Source: Haloarchaeobius sp. FL176 (lineage in GTDB: Archaea; Halobacteriota; Halobacteria; Halobacteriales; Natrialbaceae). Taken from it: a stretch of DNA of 64,000 nucleotides. The notes under the pieces were generated by a model. It was not told the origin of the DNA. It did no database searches and worked only from the letters and a program-made list of their open reading frames with translations. Shown piece by piece: positions 1 to 8,894 of the stretch. The position numbers were made by a program, and so were the translations under genes. Within the stretch, counting starts at the first letter, position 1. Every line of letters starts with the position of its first letter. The DNA lies in NCBI RefSeq assembly GCF_024609245.1, contig NZ_JANJYH010000004.1, positions 186,001-250,000 of the forward strand, read 5' to 3'.

Positions 1-125
1 ACGACCGGACGACGTACCTCGTGACGAGCGAGGGTCGGGTGTTCGCGGCGGCCGAGGACGGCTGGCGCGCGCAGTCGCTCGGCGTACCGGACGTGGTGGG
101 TGTCGCGGCCGTCGGGCCGACCTGA
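1..125 (+). CDS. C-terminal fragment of a protein cut by the window edge
   Basis: The frame starting at base 3 is open from the window edge to a TGA at 123-125 and encodes about 40 residues with haloarchaeal codon use. The visible tail has the short glycine/valine-rich strand pattern of a last propeller blade, with a repeated TTYLVTSEGRVFAA-like unit. In some haloarchaea a beta-propeller protein of the HVO_0234 type lies beside prs. That neighbour relation is from memory and the identity is only a suggestion. The gap to prs is 88 bases. Confidence 0.45.
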   Translation, partial: DRTTYLVTSEGRVFAAAEDGWRAQSLGVPDVVGVAAVGPT

Positions 126-213
126 CCCCATCTGGCGGGGCCGTCTCGGGACCGGAACGTGACACACTCGGCATAACGAAAGTGGAATTAGGCAGGCCGG
201 CGAGCACTCCCAC

Positions 214-1068
214 ATGATACTCCCAGGCTCGGCCTCCCAGTCGCTGGCGGCCGAACTCGCGGCCGCACTCGGCGAGCCCATCGCGCCCGTCGAGTACGAG
301 CGGTTCCCCGACGGGGAGCTGCTCGTCCGTATCGGCGATGCCTCGCCCGAGCGTGCCATCGTCGTGGCATCGACCGCGACGAGCGACGCGTTCGTCGAAC
401 TGCTCCAGCTACAGGACGCCGCCCGCGAGGCCGGCGCGAGCGAGGTCGTCACCGTCCTACCGTACATGGGCTACGCCCGGCAGGACGAGGCGTTCAACCC
501 CGGCGAGCCGGTCTCCTCGCGGGCCGTCGCCCGGGCCATCTCGACCGGTGCCGACCGCGTACTCACGGTCAACCCGCACGAGGCGGGCGTCTGCGAGTTC
601 TTCGACCCGCCCGCGGTCGCGCTCGACGCCGCGCCACGGCTCGCCGAACCGCTCCCCGAGGACCTGAGCGAGCCGCTCTTTCTCGCACCGGACGAGGGGG
701 CCTGCGACCTCGCCGAGTCTGTCCGGGACGCCTACGGCCGCGGCGAGACGGACTACTTCGAGAAGGTCCGGCACTCCGGCTCCGAGGTCGAGGTCAGCCC
801 CAGCGACGCCGGCGTAGCCGGCCGGGACGTCGTCGTCGTCGACGACATCGTCGCCACCGGCTCGACGATGAGCGAGTCCATCGGCGTGCTGAACGACCGC
901 GACGCGGCCCGCGTGTCCGTCGCGACGATCCACCCGCTGCTCGCGCGGAACGCACCGACGAAGCTCGCCCGTGCCGGCGTCGAGGCCGTCTACGGCACTG
1001 ACACGCTCGAACGCCCCGTCAGCGCCGTCTCCGTGGCACCGGTTGTCGCGGGAGAACTATCGGAATAA
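214..1068 (+). CDS. prs: Ribose-phosphate diphosphokinase (PRPP synthetase)
   Basis: Makes 5-phosphoribosyl 1-pyrophosphate from ribose 5-phosphate and ATP, the entry compound for purine, pyrimidine, histidine and NAD synthesis. At 284 residues it has the compact archaeal length. The PRPP-binding loop DDIVATGSTM is near residue 210, and the N-terminal FPDGELLVRI segment is typical of the family. The metal/ATP region YARQDEAFNPGEPVSS is near residue 90, and the usual DLHAGQ-like motif appears as NPHEAG. The ATG at 214 gives the expected MILPGS start. The ribose 5-phosphate isomerase gene lies 9.5 kb away and hisA/hisB on the far side of the element, so the PRPP-consuming pathway is split around the insertion. 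Confidence 0.96.
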   Translation: MILPGSASQSLAAELAAALGEPIAPVEYERFPDGELLVRIGDASPERAIVVASTATSDAFVELLQLQDAAREAGASEVVTVLPYMGYARQDEAFNPGEPVSSRAVARAISTGADRVLTVNPHEAGVCEFFDPPAVALDAAPRLAEPLPEDLSEPLFLAPDEGACDLAESVRDAYGRGETDYFEKVRHSGSEVEVSPSDAGVAGRDVVVVDDIVATGSTMSESIGVLNDRDAARVSVATIHPLLARNAPTKLARAGVEAVYGTDTLERPVSAVSVAPVVAGELSE

Positions 1069-1137
1069 AAACACGGATTCTTTATACCTCGTAGCGTTCC
1101 TACAGTACGTAGCCCCTCAAGGGGCGGTGGTGTGGCC

Positions 1138-1674
1138 ATGCACGGGATACTACACAAATCACTCAAGGGGTTCGTCGGGGAGCACGTGCCGGGGACGACC
1201 TGGGACGAGGTACTGGACGCGGCGGGCATCGAGCCGAAGCTCTACCTCCCGGTGTCACGATATCCGGACGAGGAGTTCACCGACGCCATCGCGGTCGTCG
1301 CCGAACAGACGGGCACCGCGGAGCCGGTCGTCCAGCGCAACGTCGGAACGTACCTCGCACCGGAGCTGCTCAACACGTTCAAGGCACACGTCAAGACCGG
1401 CTGGGGCACGAAGGAGGTCGTCGCCAACCTCGAAGAGATCTACCGACAGATCGAGACCGGCGACGACGAGGCCGCGTTCCCGACCGTCTCGACGGACCGC
1501 ATCGCCGCCGACACGTACATCGTCCAGTACCAGTCCGAGCGCCGGCTCTGTCACCTCGCGAAGGGCATCATCGAGGGCATCGCCGACGAGTTCGACGAGG
1601 AGGTCACCGTCTCCGAGGGCGCGTGTATGCACGACGGCGACGGGCACTGCGAGCTGACCGTCGAGTTCGCGTAG
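1138..1674 (+). CDS. H-NOX-like (heme NO-binding fold) protein without the usual heme histidine
   Basis: A 178-residue protein starting MHGILHKSLKGFV, as in the heme NO-binding (H-NOX) family, and of the family's usual length. The heme-propionate motif YxSxR is present (Y131, S133, R135). The segment that normally holds the proximal heme-ligand histidine reads LEEIYRQI, with tyrosine at residue 102. The tail has C163-x7-C171 in an ACMHDGDGHCEL context, which resembles the cysteine signature of V4R-like sensor domains. It may therefore sense a ligand other than NO, or use tyrosine as ligand. Fold assignment is fairly sure and function unknown. The ATG at 1138 is preferred to the GTG at 1132 because family members begin MHG. 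A TATA-like tttata lies at 1081-1086. Confidence 0.75.
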   Translation: MHGILHKSLKGFVGEHVPGTTWDEVLDAAGIEPKLYLPVSRYPDEEFTDAIAVVAEQTGTAEPVVQRNVGTYLAPELLNTFKAHVKTGWGTKEVVANLEEIYRQIETGDDEAAFPTVSTDRIAADTYIVQYQSERRLCHLAKGIIEGIADEFDEEVTVSEGACMHDGDGHCELTVEFA

Positions 1675-1697
1675 GCCGGCCGAAACTGACGTTCCGC

Positions 1698-3815
1698 TTA
1701 CTGCCGCCGCTGCAATCCGAGTCCCGCGAGCAGACCGACCAGCGCCGCCACTGCCGCCGTGACACCGAACCCGGGCATCGGCAAGGAGCCGCCCGCACCG
1801 TCGTCGTCGCTGCCGCCCACGCTTCCGTTCTCGGTGTCGGTGCCGCCGGCCGTCGTCTCCGGCTCGACCGCGCTGACGCTCACCTGTTCGCCGCCGACGC
1901 GAACGACGTGCTCGCCGGCCTCGCCGATCGTCACCGTCCCGGTGTAGGTGAGCCGGCTCGTGGGCGGTAGTCGGACCGTCTCCGTGCGGCTCTCCTCACC
2001 GTCGAGCGACAGCGAAACCTCGCCCGCCGCCGGCCAGGCCGCCTCGTTGTCGACGGTTGCCCGGACCGTGAACGGCTCGCCGACCGTGACCGACTCGGGG
2101 GCCTCGATACTCGTCACCCGCGGGGTCGCCGGGTCGCGCACGGTGACGGTCAGCTCGCGGTTGGCGACGCGAACGTCGTAGGTCCCGGCCTCGTCGAACG
2201 TTCGCTCGAACGTGACCGTCGCCGTCTCGCCGGGGTCGAGCTCGCCCGAGTCAGTCGTCTCGACCGTGCCGTCGACGACGAATCGGGTCTCGTACGTGCC
2301 GATGCCACCACCGACGTTCTCGACGGTGGCTTCCACGGACAGCGTCTCGCCGGCGGCGAGCGTCGGTGAATTGCCGACGGTCGCGTTCCGGTACGGCCCC
2401 GCGACCGCCGGCGAGCCCTCGGCGAGCATGTACGCGAACGAGGCAGGCACCGCTCCGAACAGCTCGGCGTGCGTGTCCCGGGACCAGGTGTCCGGCACGT
2501 CCGAGCCCGTCGTGTATCGGTCGGCGTACGACCGCGTGTCCGTCCCCGCTGCCGCCTCGACCGCCGACAGGATGTCGGCGTTGTCGACGTTGTCCTCCTG
2601 ACCGTTGAGCCGCCGGAACACCCGCTGGAACGTCGCGCCGTCGGTCGCGGCCCGGAGCCGGCGGTCGATAGCCCCCGTGACGAGCGAGCCCTTGAGGTAG
2701 TTCGCGTTGTTGCTCCACGTCGTCGGCTCGGCGAGCACCGCCGTCGACTGCGGGTCCCCGCTCCCCCGTTCGAGCTTCTCGCGGAACGCGTCGAAACCGA
2801 TGTGGCCCTGTTCGTACGCGAGCAGCGCGGCGTAGTAGTCCGCCGTCGCCTCGGTCAGCCAGCGCCCCGACCGGTTCGTGCGGAACTCCTGTCTCGTGTG
2901 GACGTACTCGTGCAGCCAGACGTTGTTCGCCCGGTCGAGCCGCGCGTCGGCGACGACCCAAGCGTCCGTGTCGCCGTACTGGAGGCCGGCGGAGGACCAG
3001 TCCAGCGACTGCGGCGCGGCGATGACGAGCGCGGTCTCGTCGCGCTGGCCGACCCGGAGCTGCTCGCTCGCGTTCGCGATGCTCGCCAGCACGGCCTCGG
3101 GCGACTCGCGCATCGCCGCCGCCTCGGGCACTGCGAGCGTTATCTCCTGTCCGTCGACCGTCTCGCTGTAGGTCCTCATCGGCCCGAGGTAGGCCATGTA
3201 GCCGCCCGTCGTCCCCTCGCCGGCGACCGTGACGTGCTTCTCGAGGTCGACGTCGTCCGCCCCCCGCCAGCGCCACGAGCTGCCCAGCCCGGGGACGCGG
3301 GTGATGGCCCAGTCGCCGGTGTCCGCGAAGGCGTACTGGGCCGCCTGCGTGTCGGCGGTCGTAGCACCCAGCCCCTCGGCCAGGGCGGCGCGTCCGCCGG
3401 TGTCGTCCGTCTCGTTGGCGTCGTAGGTGAACGTCACCGTCCCGCCGGTGCCCGCGCCGGTCCAGGCGTACCCCTCGCCACCGTCGCGCTCGAAGTGCTC
3501 GGTCGACTGGACGTCGGCGCTGGGCTGGAGCTGCAGCCGCAGCTCCGTCACCTCGTCGGGGATGTCGAAGCTGACCACCGCCCGTATCTCGCCGGGGCTG
3601 TCCGGCGTCAGATGCAGCGTGAGCGTCCGCGTGATCGTCGGGACCGACTGCTGACCCGCCGCGTGGACCGGTTCGTTCGTCGGGAGAGCGTCGGCGTCCG
3701 CGCCGGACGCGCGGACAGGCTGGGTGTCGTCGGTCGGCTCGGAGACGGGCGTCGCGGCGGGGACGGCGGCCAGCGAGACCAGAAGGATCGAGATGAGCGC
3801 CACCCGTCGGTGCAT
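1698..3815 (-). CDS. Secreted HExxH putative metallopeptidase with CARDB-like repeats and PGF-CTERM anchor
   Basis: A 705-residue exported protein. The N terminus has a basic start and a hydrophobic core ending near AAVPAA, a signal peptide. Around residue 300 the sequence WLHEYVHTRQEF holds an HExxH zinc motif, followed by a downstream LTEATADYYAAL helix that could supply the third zinc ligand, as in gluzincins. Residues of roughly 480 to 660 form two Ig-like domains of the CARDB type (repeated VTVGEPFTVRATVDN-like strands). The tail is a Thr/Gly/Asp-rich linker, then MPGFG, a hydrophobic helix and LQRRQ. This is the PGF-CTERM signal, removed by archaeosortase when the protein is lipid-anchored at the surface. 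The substrate is unknown. It is convergent with the H-NOX-like gene. Confidence 0.8.
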   Translation of the reverse strand: MHRRVALISILLVSLAAVPAATPVSEPTDDTQPVRASGADADALPTNEPVHAAGQQSVPTITRTLTLHLTPDSPGEIRAVVSFDIPDEVTELRLQLQPSADVQSTEHFERDGGEGYAWTGAGTGGTVTFTYDANETDDTGGRAALAEGLGATTADTQAAQYAFADTGDWAITRVPGLGSSWRWRGADDVDLEKHVTVAGEGTTGGYMAYLGPMRTYSETVDGQEITLAVPEAAAMRESPEAVLASIANASEQLRVGQRDETALVIAAPQSLDWSSAGLQYGDTDAWVVADARLDRANNVWLHEYVHTRQEFRTNRSGRWLTEATADYYAALLAYEQGHIGFDAFREKLERGSGDPQSTAVLAEPTTWSNNANYLKGSLVTGAIDRRLRAATDGATFQRVFRRLNGQEDNVDNADILSAVEAAAGTDTRSYADRYTTGSDVPDTWSRDTHAELFGAVPASFAYMLAEGSPAVAGPYRNATVGNSPTLAAGETLSVEATVENVGGGIGTYETRFVVDGTVETTDSGELDPGETATVTFERTFDEAGTYDVRVANRELTVTVRDPATPRVTSIEAPESVTVGEPFTVRATVDNEAAWPAAGEVSLSLDGEESRTETVRLPPTSRLTYTGTVTIGEAGEHVVRVGGEQVSVSAVEPETTAGGTDTENGSVGGSDDDGAGGSLPMPGFGVTAAVAALVGLLAGLGLQRRQ

Positions 3816-3858
3816 GAAGCGACGAACGGACGGCGAAAAGATGTGTCTTGTGCCCGGC

Positions 3859-6800
3859 TCAGTCGTCGGCTGTCGCCTCGGCGACGGGTTCGACCGCGAG
3901 CGTCATCGTGACGCCCTCGACCTCCCAGGCCTTGCGGTGGCCGTCCTCGACGGCCCCGAACTCGGCGCGGGTCTCCTCGGTGATGAGGTCCTCGTGGCGG
4001 CGCACGAGGTCGGCGACGCGCTCGTCTTCGACATCGACCTCGAGGCGGATCTCGGCGTCGATGTCGAGTTCGAGGTCCTTGCGCATCTCCTGTACCCGGC
4101 GGACGACCTCGCGGGCGTAGCCCTCGCTCTCGATCGCCTCGGTGAGGGTGGCGTCGACGTAGACGACGCCGCGCTCGTCGCCGGCGACGTCGAACCGGCT
4201 TCCGGTGACGCTCTCGGGCGTCTCGCTGACGAACTCGACCATCGACGCTTCGAGGTCGGGCTCGCCGACGGCATCGCGGAGCGCGTCGAGGTCGGGCGCG
4301 TCGATTCGGGCGTCGTTGAGCGCGTTCATGACCTCCGGTGCGCGGTCGCCGAAGGCCGGGCCGAGCTCGCCCATGTCGGCGCGGGCGGCGTAGGCCAGTT
4401 CGCCCCAGTCCGTCTCGGGCGAGACGAGCTCGATCTCGCGGGCGTTCAGCCGGTCAGCGAGCAGTGCGCGGTGGCGCTCGACGGCCTCGTAGGCCCGCTC
4501 GTCGTCGGGGACGACGACGACGCGCTGGACGGGCCAGCGGAGCTTCCGGTCGGCCTGCTGGCGGGCGTTCGAGCCGGCTTCCTCGACCGCGCGGAGCAGC
4601 TCGACGTCGGTCTCCAGCTGCTCGTCGGCCCAGAACTCGTCGGGCTCGGGCCAGTCGCACATGTGGACGGTGTCGTGGCCCGCCTCGCCGGTCAGCGAGT
4701 TGTAGATGCGGTCGCTGATGAAGGGCGCGTACGGCGCGAGCAGCTTCACGACGTCGCTGAGGACGGCGTAGAAGGTGGCGTAGGCCGCCTCCTTCGAGGC
4801 GCTCTCCTCCTCCTCCCACATCCGCTCGCGGACGACCTGGATGTAGAACCGGGAGACGTCCTCGACGACGAACGAAAGCAACGCGTCGAGCGCACGGTCG
4901 GGCCGGCGCTCGTCGAGCCACTGCTCGCTCATCTCGGCCTTGACGGACTGGAGCCGCGCGAGCACCCACTCGTCGACGAGTTCGGTCTCCACGTCGGTGA
5001 CGTCGACCGTCGCGGGGTCGAAGCCGTCCATCCGCATGTACGGGAGCGGGAACCGGAACACGTTCCAGAGGATGTTCAGGTCTCGGGTCATGTTCTCCAT
5101 CTCGTCCCACGAGAAGCGCATGTCCTCCTCCTGCGGGTTGCGCGAGAGCAGGAACAGGCGCATCGGGTCGACGCCGTACTCGTCGATGACCTCCTTCGGG
5201 TCGACGAGGATGCCCTTGGACTTGGACATCGTGCGGCCGTCGGGCATGAGCGCCCACCCGTGCATCAGCACCTCCTCGTAGGGTATCTCGCCGAGGGCGG
5301 CGCTACCCATGCCGAGCTGCGACCAGAACCAGCCGCGGGTCTGGTCGTGGGCCTCCATGATGAGGTCGGCGGGCCACAGCTCCTCGAAGTCGTCCGCCTC
5401 GCTCGGGTAGTCGAGGGTCCCCCACGACGCGACCGAGGAGTCGAGCCAGACGTCGAACACGTCGGGGACGCGGGTCGCCTCGGCGCCGCAGCCGCCACAG
5501 TCCATCGTGAGGTCGTCGACCGTCGGCTTGTGCAGGTCCACCTCGCTCGGGTCGACGTCCTGGTGGACGCGGTCGGCGAGCTCCTCGCGTGTGCCGACGA
5601 CGTTGAGGTGGTCGCAGTCCTCGTCGTCGCACGTCCAGATGGGGATGGGGATGCCCCAGTAGCGCTGCCGGGAGACGTTCCAGTCCGGCGAGCCCTCGAC
5701 GAAGTCGCGGAACCGGTTGTCACGCGCGTCGGGCGGATGCCACTCGCTGTCCTCGATGTTCGCCAGCAGCTCCTCTTTGATGTCGCTCACCGTGATGAAC
5801 CACTGGTCGGTGACGAGCCGGACGATGTCGGTGTCGCAGCGCCAGCACTTCCCCTCGCCCTCGACCACGTAGTTCTCGTCGTGGGCGAGCAGCAGCCCCT
5901 TCTCGTCGAGGTCGGCGATGACGTTCTCGTTGGCGTCGCGGACGAACTGGCCGGCGTACTCCCCGCCGGAGTCGCCGTAGCGGCCGTCGCTCTCGACCGG
6001 ACAGAAGATCTCCAGGCCGAGCTCGCTACCGCGCTCGAAGTCCTCCTCACCGTGCCCGGGTGCGGAGTGGACCATCCCGGACTTGTCGCCGGCGTCGGCG
6101 TACTCGGCCGTGTACACCTGTCCTGCGCCCTCGCCCTGCGGATGTTCCGGCACCTCCTCGCCGAGCGGGTGCTCGTACTGCTTGCCGACGAGGTCGTCGC
6201 TGTCCAGCGCTTCGAGGACCTCGTAGTCGTCGTAGCGGCCGGCCTTCAGGACGGTCTCGACCTGGCTCGCCGCGACGTACAGCACGTCCACCTCACCGTC
6301 GCGTTCCGCGCGGACCTTCGCGTACTCGGCACCGTCCTCGACGGCGACGAACGTGTTCGCGGGGATGGTCCACGGGGTCGTCGTCCAGATGACGAGGCTG
6401 CCCTCCTCGCCGACGAGGGGGAATCGCACGTAGATGGCGGGCTTGTGGACGTCGTGCCGTTCGACCTCGTTGTTCGCGATGGCGGTCTCGCAGCGCGGGC
6501 ACTGGTTGATCGAGCGCTGGCCCTGCTCGACGAGGCCGCGGTCGTGGGCCCGGTCGAACCCCCACCAGGCGGCCTCCATGTACTCGGGCGCGACCGTCTT
6601 GTACGGGTCATCCCAGTCCATCCAGACGCCGAAGGACTGGAAGTCCTCCTGAAGCCCCTGGAGCTGCTCGTCCGCGAACTCCTTGCACGCCTCGATGAAG
6701 GCGTCCTCGCCGAACTCCTCGATGTCCTTCTTGTTCTCGAAGCCGAGTTGCTCTTCGACCTTCGTCTCGATGGGCAGCCCGTGCATGTCGTAGCCCGGGC

Positions 6801-7074
6801 GGTCGGTCACGTCGTAGCCCTGCATCCGGTAGAAGCGGATGAATGCGTCCTTCAGGGACTTGTTCCACGTCGTCCCCATGTGCGCCGCACCGGAGGTGTA
6901 CGGCGGGCCGTCCACGAAGAAGAACCGTTCACCGTCGGCTCGGTGCTCCTTCGTCTGCTCGTAGGCGTCGACGTCGTCCCAGTACGAGAACATCCCGTCC
7001 TCGACCGTGTCCGGGTCGTACTGGTCCGACACCTCCCCGAATCGTTCCATGTCGGAGGTGTCTCGCTCCGACAT
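3859..7074 (-). CDS. ileS: Isoleucyl-tRNA synthetase
   Basis: Charges tRNA-Ile with isoleucine. At 1071 residues it is full length for an archaeal class Ia enzyme. The class I HIGH signature appears as HMGT in PPYTSGAAHMGTTWNK near residue 65, and the KMSKS loop as TMSKSKG near residue 620. Between them is the editing (CP1) domain, including TTPWTIPANT. A zinc-type CDDEDC and CGGC pair follows, and the Rossmann fold segment MHGWALM lies just before KMSKS. The C-terminal anticodon domain has RFYIQVVRERMW. It starts 44 bases after the coding end of the secreted protein gene and stands alone. Both strands remain open for long distances here because of the high GC, but only this strand gives a recognisable protein. 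Confidence 0.98.
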   Translation of the reverse strand: MSERDTSDMERFGEVSDQYDPDTVEDGMFSYWDDVDAYEQTKEHRADGERFFFVDGPPYTSGAAHMGTTWNKSLKDAFIRFYRMQGYDVTDRPGYDMHGLPIETKVEEQLGFENKKDIEEFGEDAFIEACKEFADEQLQGLQEDFQSFGVWMDWDDPYKTVAPEYMEAAWWGFDRAHDRGLVEQGQRSINQCPRCETAIANNEVERHDVHKPAIYVRFPLVGEEGSLVIWTTTPWTIPANTFVAVEDGAEYAKVRAERDGEVDVLYVAASQVETVLKAGRYDDYEVLEALDSDDLVGKQYEHPLGEEVPEHPQGEGAGQVYTAEYADAGDKSGMVHSAPGHGEEDFERGSELGLEIFCPVESDGRYGDSGGEYAGQFVRDANENVIADLDEKGLLLAHDENYVVEGEGKCWRCDTDIVRLVTDQWFITVSDIKEELLANIEDSEWHPPDARDNRFRDFVEGSPDWNVSRQRYWGIPIPIWTCDDEDCDHLNVVGTREELADRVHQDVDPSEVDLHKPTVDDLTMDCGGCGAEATRVPDVFDVWLDSSVASWGTLDYPSEADDFEELWPADLIMEAHDQTRGWFWSQLGMGSAALGEIPYEEVLMHGWALMPDGRTMSKSKGILVDPKEVIDEYGVDPMRLFLLSRNPQEEDMRFSWDEMENMTRDLNILWNVFRFPLPYMRMDGFDPATVDVTDVETELVDEWVLARLQSVKAEMSEQWLDERRPDRALDALLSFVVEDVSRFYIQVVRERMWEEEESASKEAAYATFYAVLSDVVKLLAPYAPFISDRIYNSLTGEAGHDTVHMCDWPEPDEFWADEQLETDVELLRAVEEAGSNARQQADRKLRWPVQRVVVVPDDERAYEAVERHRALLADRLNAREIELVSPETDWGELAYAARADMGELGPAFGDRAPEVMNALNDARIDAPDLDALRDAVGEPDLEASMVEFVSETPESVTGSRFDVAGDERGVVYVDATLTEAIESEGYAREVVRRVQEMRKDLELDIDAEIRLEVDVEDERVADLVRRHEDLITEETRAEFGAVEDGHRKAWEVEGVTMTLAVEPVAEATADD

Positions 7075-7127
7075 TAAAGGACAATCGGTCCTGCAGACGG
7101 CGGCACGTCACCCAGCAATGAGGACGA

Positions 7128-7301
7128 TCAACCGTCGTCGGTGAGCCGGTACGACCGGCCGCCGTCGATGACGACCATCTCCCGCTCGGGCTCCCGAAAG
7201 ATGCTCTCGGGATACTCGTGTGTCTGTTCGCCCCGATCGGTGGCAAAGATGCTCTCCTGTCCCCCTTCCCGCATACGCGTGGCTTTGCGGTGCGTTGACA
7301 T
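7128..7301 (-). CDS. Small hypothetical haloarchaeal protein
   Basis: A 57-residue protein starting MSTHRKATRMREGG if the internal ATG at 7301 is used. A longer start at 7361 is possible but adds a low-complexity leader. It is rich in charged residues and has no membrane segment or motif. Its end reads EMVVIDGGRSYRLTDDG, which suggests a small beta-hairpin fold. It reads divergently from no clear partner and lies 54 bases upstream of ileS on the same strand, so it could be co-transcribed. I do not recognise the family. Confidence 0.45.
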   Translation of the reverse strand: MSTHRKATRMREGGQESIFATDRGEQTHEYPESIFREPEREMVVIDGGRSYRLTDDG

Positions 7302-7371
7302 TAGTTTGGCGGCCCCCGTCTCGCGGTTCCCTTTCGTGGTCAGGGCCGGTGGAGCCGGCAACGCCGCTCAG

Positions 7372-7632
7372 TTACTCGGCCACGACGCGACGAACGCGCG
7401 GCAGGACCTGCTCGTAGCCGACGAGGTAGACTGCGGCGTAGAGGATGGCGGCACCCATGAACGCGTACCAGACGGTCATGACCGAGAGCCCGTCCACGAG
7501 GAACGTGTGCCAGCTCTCCAGTTCGGCACCGGCGCCGAGCACCGTCAGCAGACCCGCGACCAGCGAGTAGCCGGCGATGTGCAGCAGTTCCGGCAGCAGT
7601 TCCGGTAGCAGTTCCAGCAGTGTCAGTGACAT
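7372..7632 (-). CDS. Small two-helix membrane protein
   Basis: An 86-residue protein from the ATG at 7632 (MSLTLLELLPELLPELLH). It has two hydrophobic segments, LHIAGYSLVAGLLTVLGAGAE and WYAFMGAAILYAAVYLVGYEQ, joined by an acidic loop, with a basic C-terminal tail RVRRVVAE. The N terminus is a run of LLPE-type repeats that mirrors a short tandem repeat in the DNA (three copies of agcagttccgg-like units at about 7583-7618). This could vary in length by slippage. Function unknown. Confidence 0.6.
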   Translation of the reverse strand: MSLTLLELLPELLPELLHIAGYSLVAGLLTVLGAGAELESWHTFLVDGLSVMTVWYAFMGAAILYAAVYLVGYEQVLPRVRRVVAE

Positions 7633-7724
7633 GCCTGTCTGGAGGCGTCTGTGCCTCATCTATCTTTCGGGAACGGCACTGCGAGCGCGAAAGAGCTTTC
7701 AACAATCACCGACGACACGGCACC

Positions 7725-7952
7725 ATGCAACAGCGAAATTCAGTCGACTACACCCGTCTGACGAGAGTCGGTTTCCTCCTCGGTCTCGGCCTGTTCGTCG
7801 CCGGTGCCGGCGCCGAGTTGGCCGGGCACGCCATCTGGGGCACGCTCCCCGCGTGGGAGGAGACCCTGCTGACCGACTCCGTGGCGCTCGGCATCATCGT
7901 CGCGTTCTGCTCGGTGTTCGGCTTCGGCATCGCCATGCCGCTGATGGAGTGA
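7725..7952 (+). CDS. Small two-helix membrane protein
   Basis: A 75-residue protein from the ATG at 7725 (MQQRNSVDYTRLTRVG). There are two hydrophobic helices, FLLGLGLFVAGAGAELAGHAI and SVALGIIVAFCSVFGFGIAMP, separated by a short acidic loop. It reads divergently from the other small membrane protein at 7372-7632, with about 90 bases between their starts, so both may share a control region. I do not recognise the family. Confidence 0.6.
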   Translation: MQQRNSVDYTRLTRVGFLLGLGLFVAGAGAELAGHAIWGTLPAWEETLLTDSVALGIIVAFCSVFGFGIAMPLME

Positions 7953-8039
7953 CGGAGTCCCCTCGCGCCGACGACCGGCTCGTCGGGTGACCACCGTCAC
8001 TCAGGTGCGTTTTTCGGGGCGGCGGTCGGAGGACGCGGT

Positions 8040-8435
8040 ATGCCAGTCCCCGAGACGGGCCAGACCGACACGTTCACCCGGGAGTTCACGACCGACGACG
8101 TGCGCCAGTTCGCCGACGTCTCCGCCGACACCGGGAGCCACCACGAGGAGCCGGACGACGACGGTCGTCTGCTCGTCCACGGGCTGCTCACGGCGACGCT
8201 CCCGACGAAGATCGGCGGTGACTACGACGTGCTCGCCGACCGGATGTCGTTCGAGTTCCCGCGCCCGGTCTACACCGGCGAGACGGTCACCTGCGAGGTG
8301 ACGTTCCACACCGTCGAACCGACCGACAGTGGCCACCGCGTCGCCGCCGACGGCGTCTACCGGAACGGGGCCGACGAGGTGGTGCTCCGGTTCGAGTTCA
8401 GGGGCATCGTCCGAGGAGCCGACGGCGACGACTGA
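8040..8435 (+). CDS. MaoC-like hotdog-fold protein
   Basis: A 131-residue protein of the MaoC dehydratase/hydratase superfamily. The N terminus (FTREFTTDDVRQFADVSADTGSHH) matches the start of the hotdog fold with the family's conserved D. LLVHGLLTATLPTKIG corresponds to the helix following the active site, with the H and G usually conserved. The strands MSFEFPRPVYTGETVTCEVTF are the typical (R)-hydratase core. Members hydrate or dehydrate acyl-CoA thioesters. The histidine pattern here (SHHEEP) differs somewhat from the classic DxNPxH, so activity is inferred only. Confidence 0.8.
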   Translation: MPVPETGQTDTFTREFTTDDVRQFADVSADTGSHHEEPDDDGRLLVHGLLTATLPTKIGGDYDVLADRMSFEFPRPVYTGETVTCEVTFHTVEPTDSGHRVAADGVYRNGADEVVLRFEFRGIVRGADGDD

Positions 8436-8683
8436 CCGGTCACGCGGTTCGCGCGACGGGTGCCCGGTACCCCGCCGCCATCCGGCGGGTGGAAGTGTCG
8501 AAACCGGGCGGCTCGTGGGGTCGAACCCGTTCGTGAGCGCCCCCGACTACTTTCACTTCCGCCGCGCTACGCTCACCTCTTTTGTGCTACTGTCCGTGGT
8601 TACCATCGGCGTCAGCGGGCACAGGTCCCCGGCTCCCGACGCACGCCGCACTGCGTCGCAAAACGACGACAGCGGCGGAGGTG

Positions 8684-8827
8684 ATGACACTCGACACACA
8701 GCTTCGCGTGGCACTCGCGACCGGCGGCGTCACCCTGCTATCGCAGGGGATGCCGTCCGGCTGGCTCCTGCTGGCCGTCGCGGTGTTCGCGCCCAGAACC
8801 GACCGCCGTGAGGAACAGTCCGAGTGA
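8684..8827 (+). CDS. Possible small membrane protein, 47 residues
   Basis: The ATG at 8684 is preceded directly by ggaggtg (8677-8683), close for a ribosome binding site but suggestive. The product has one or two hydrophobic segments (VALATGGVTLLSQGM and WLLLAVAVFA) and a charged tail RTDRREEQSE. Codon use is haloarchaeal. It ends 67 bases before the FMN reductase start. No family is recognised and it could be non-coding. Confidence 0.4.
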   Translation: MTLDTQLRVALATGGVTLLSQGMPSGWLLLAVAVFAPRTDRREEQSE

Positions 8828-8894
8828 GAACAGCCATACCGACCCGCGACGACAACTGACGCGCTTTTGTACGTCGGCACCCGAGTCCGGAGCA

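Noticed and set aside
2469-3911. Long plus-strand frame opposite the secreted HExxH protein
   Set aside because: No motif, repetitive R/A/V/D composition typical of antisense frames in haloarchaea, while the minus strand has signal peptide, HExxH and PGF-CTERM.
3724-7077. A very long open plus-strand frame (1117 codons) opposite ileS
   Set aside because: It is the reverse complement of a strongly conserved synthetase. High GC and codon bias keep the opposite strand open, and its translation has no recognisable motif.
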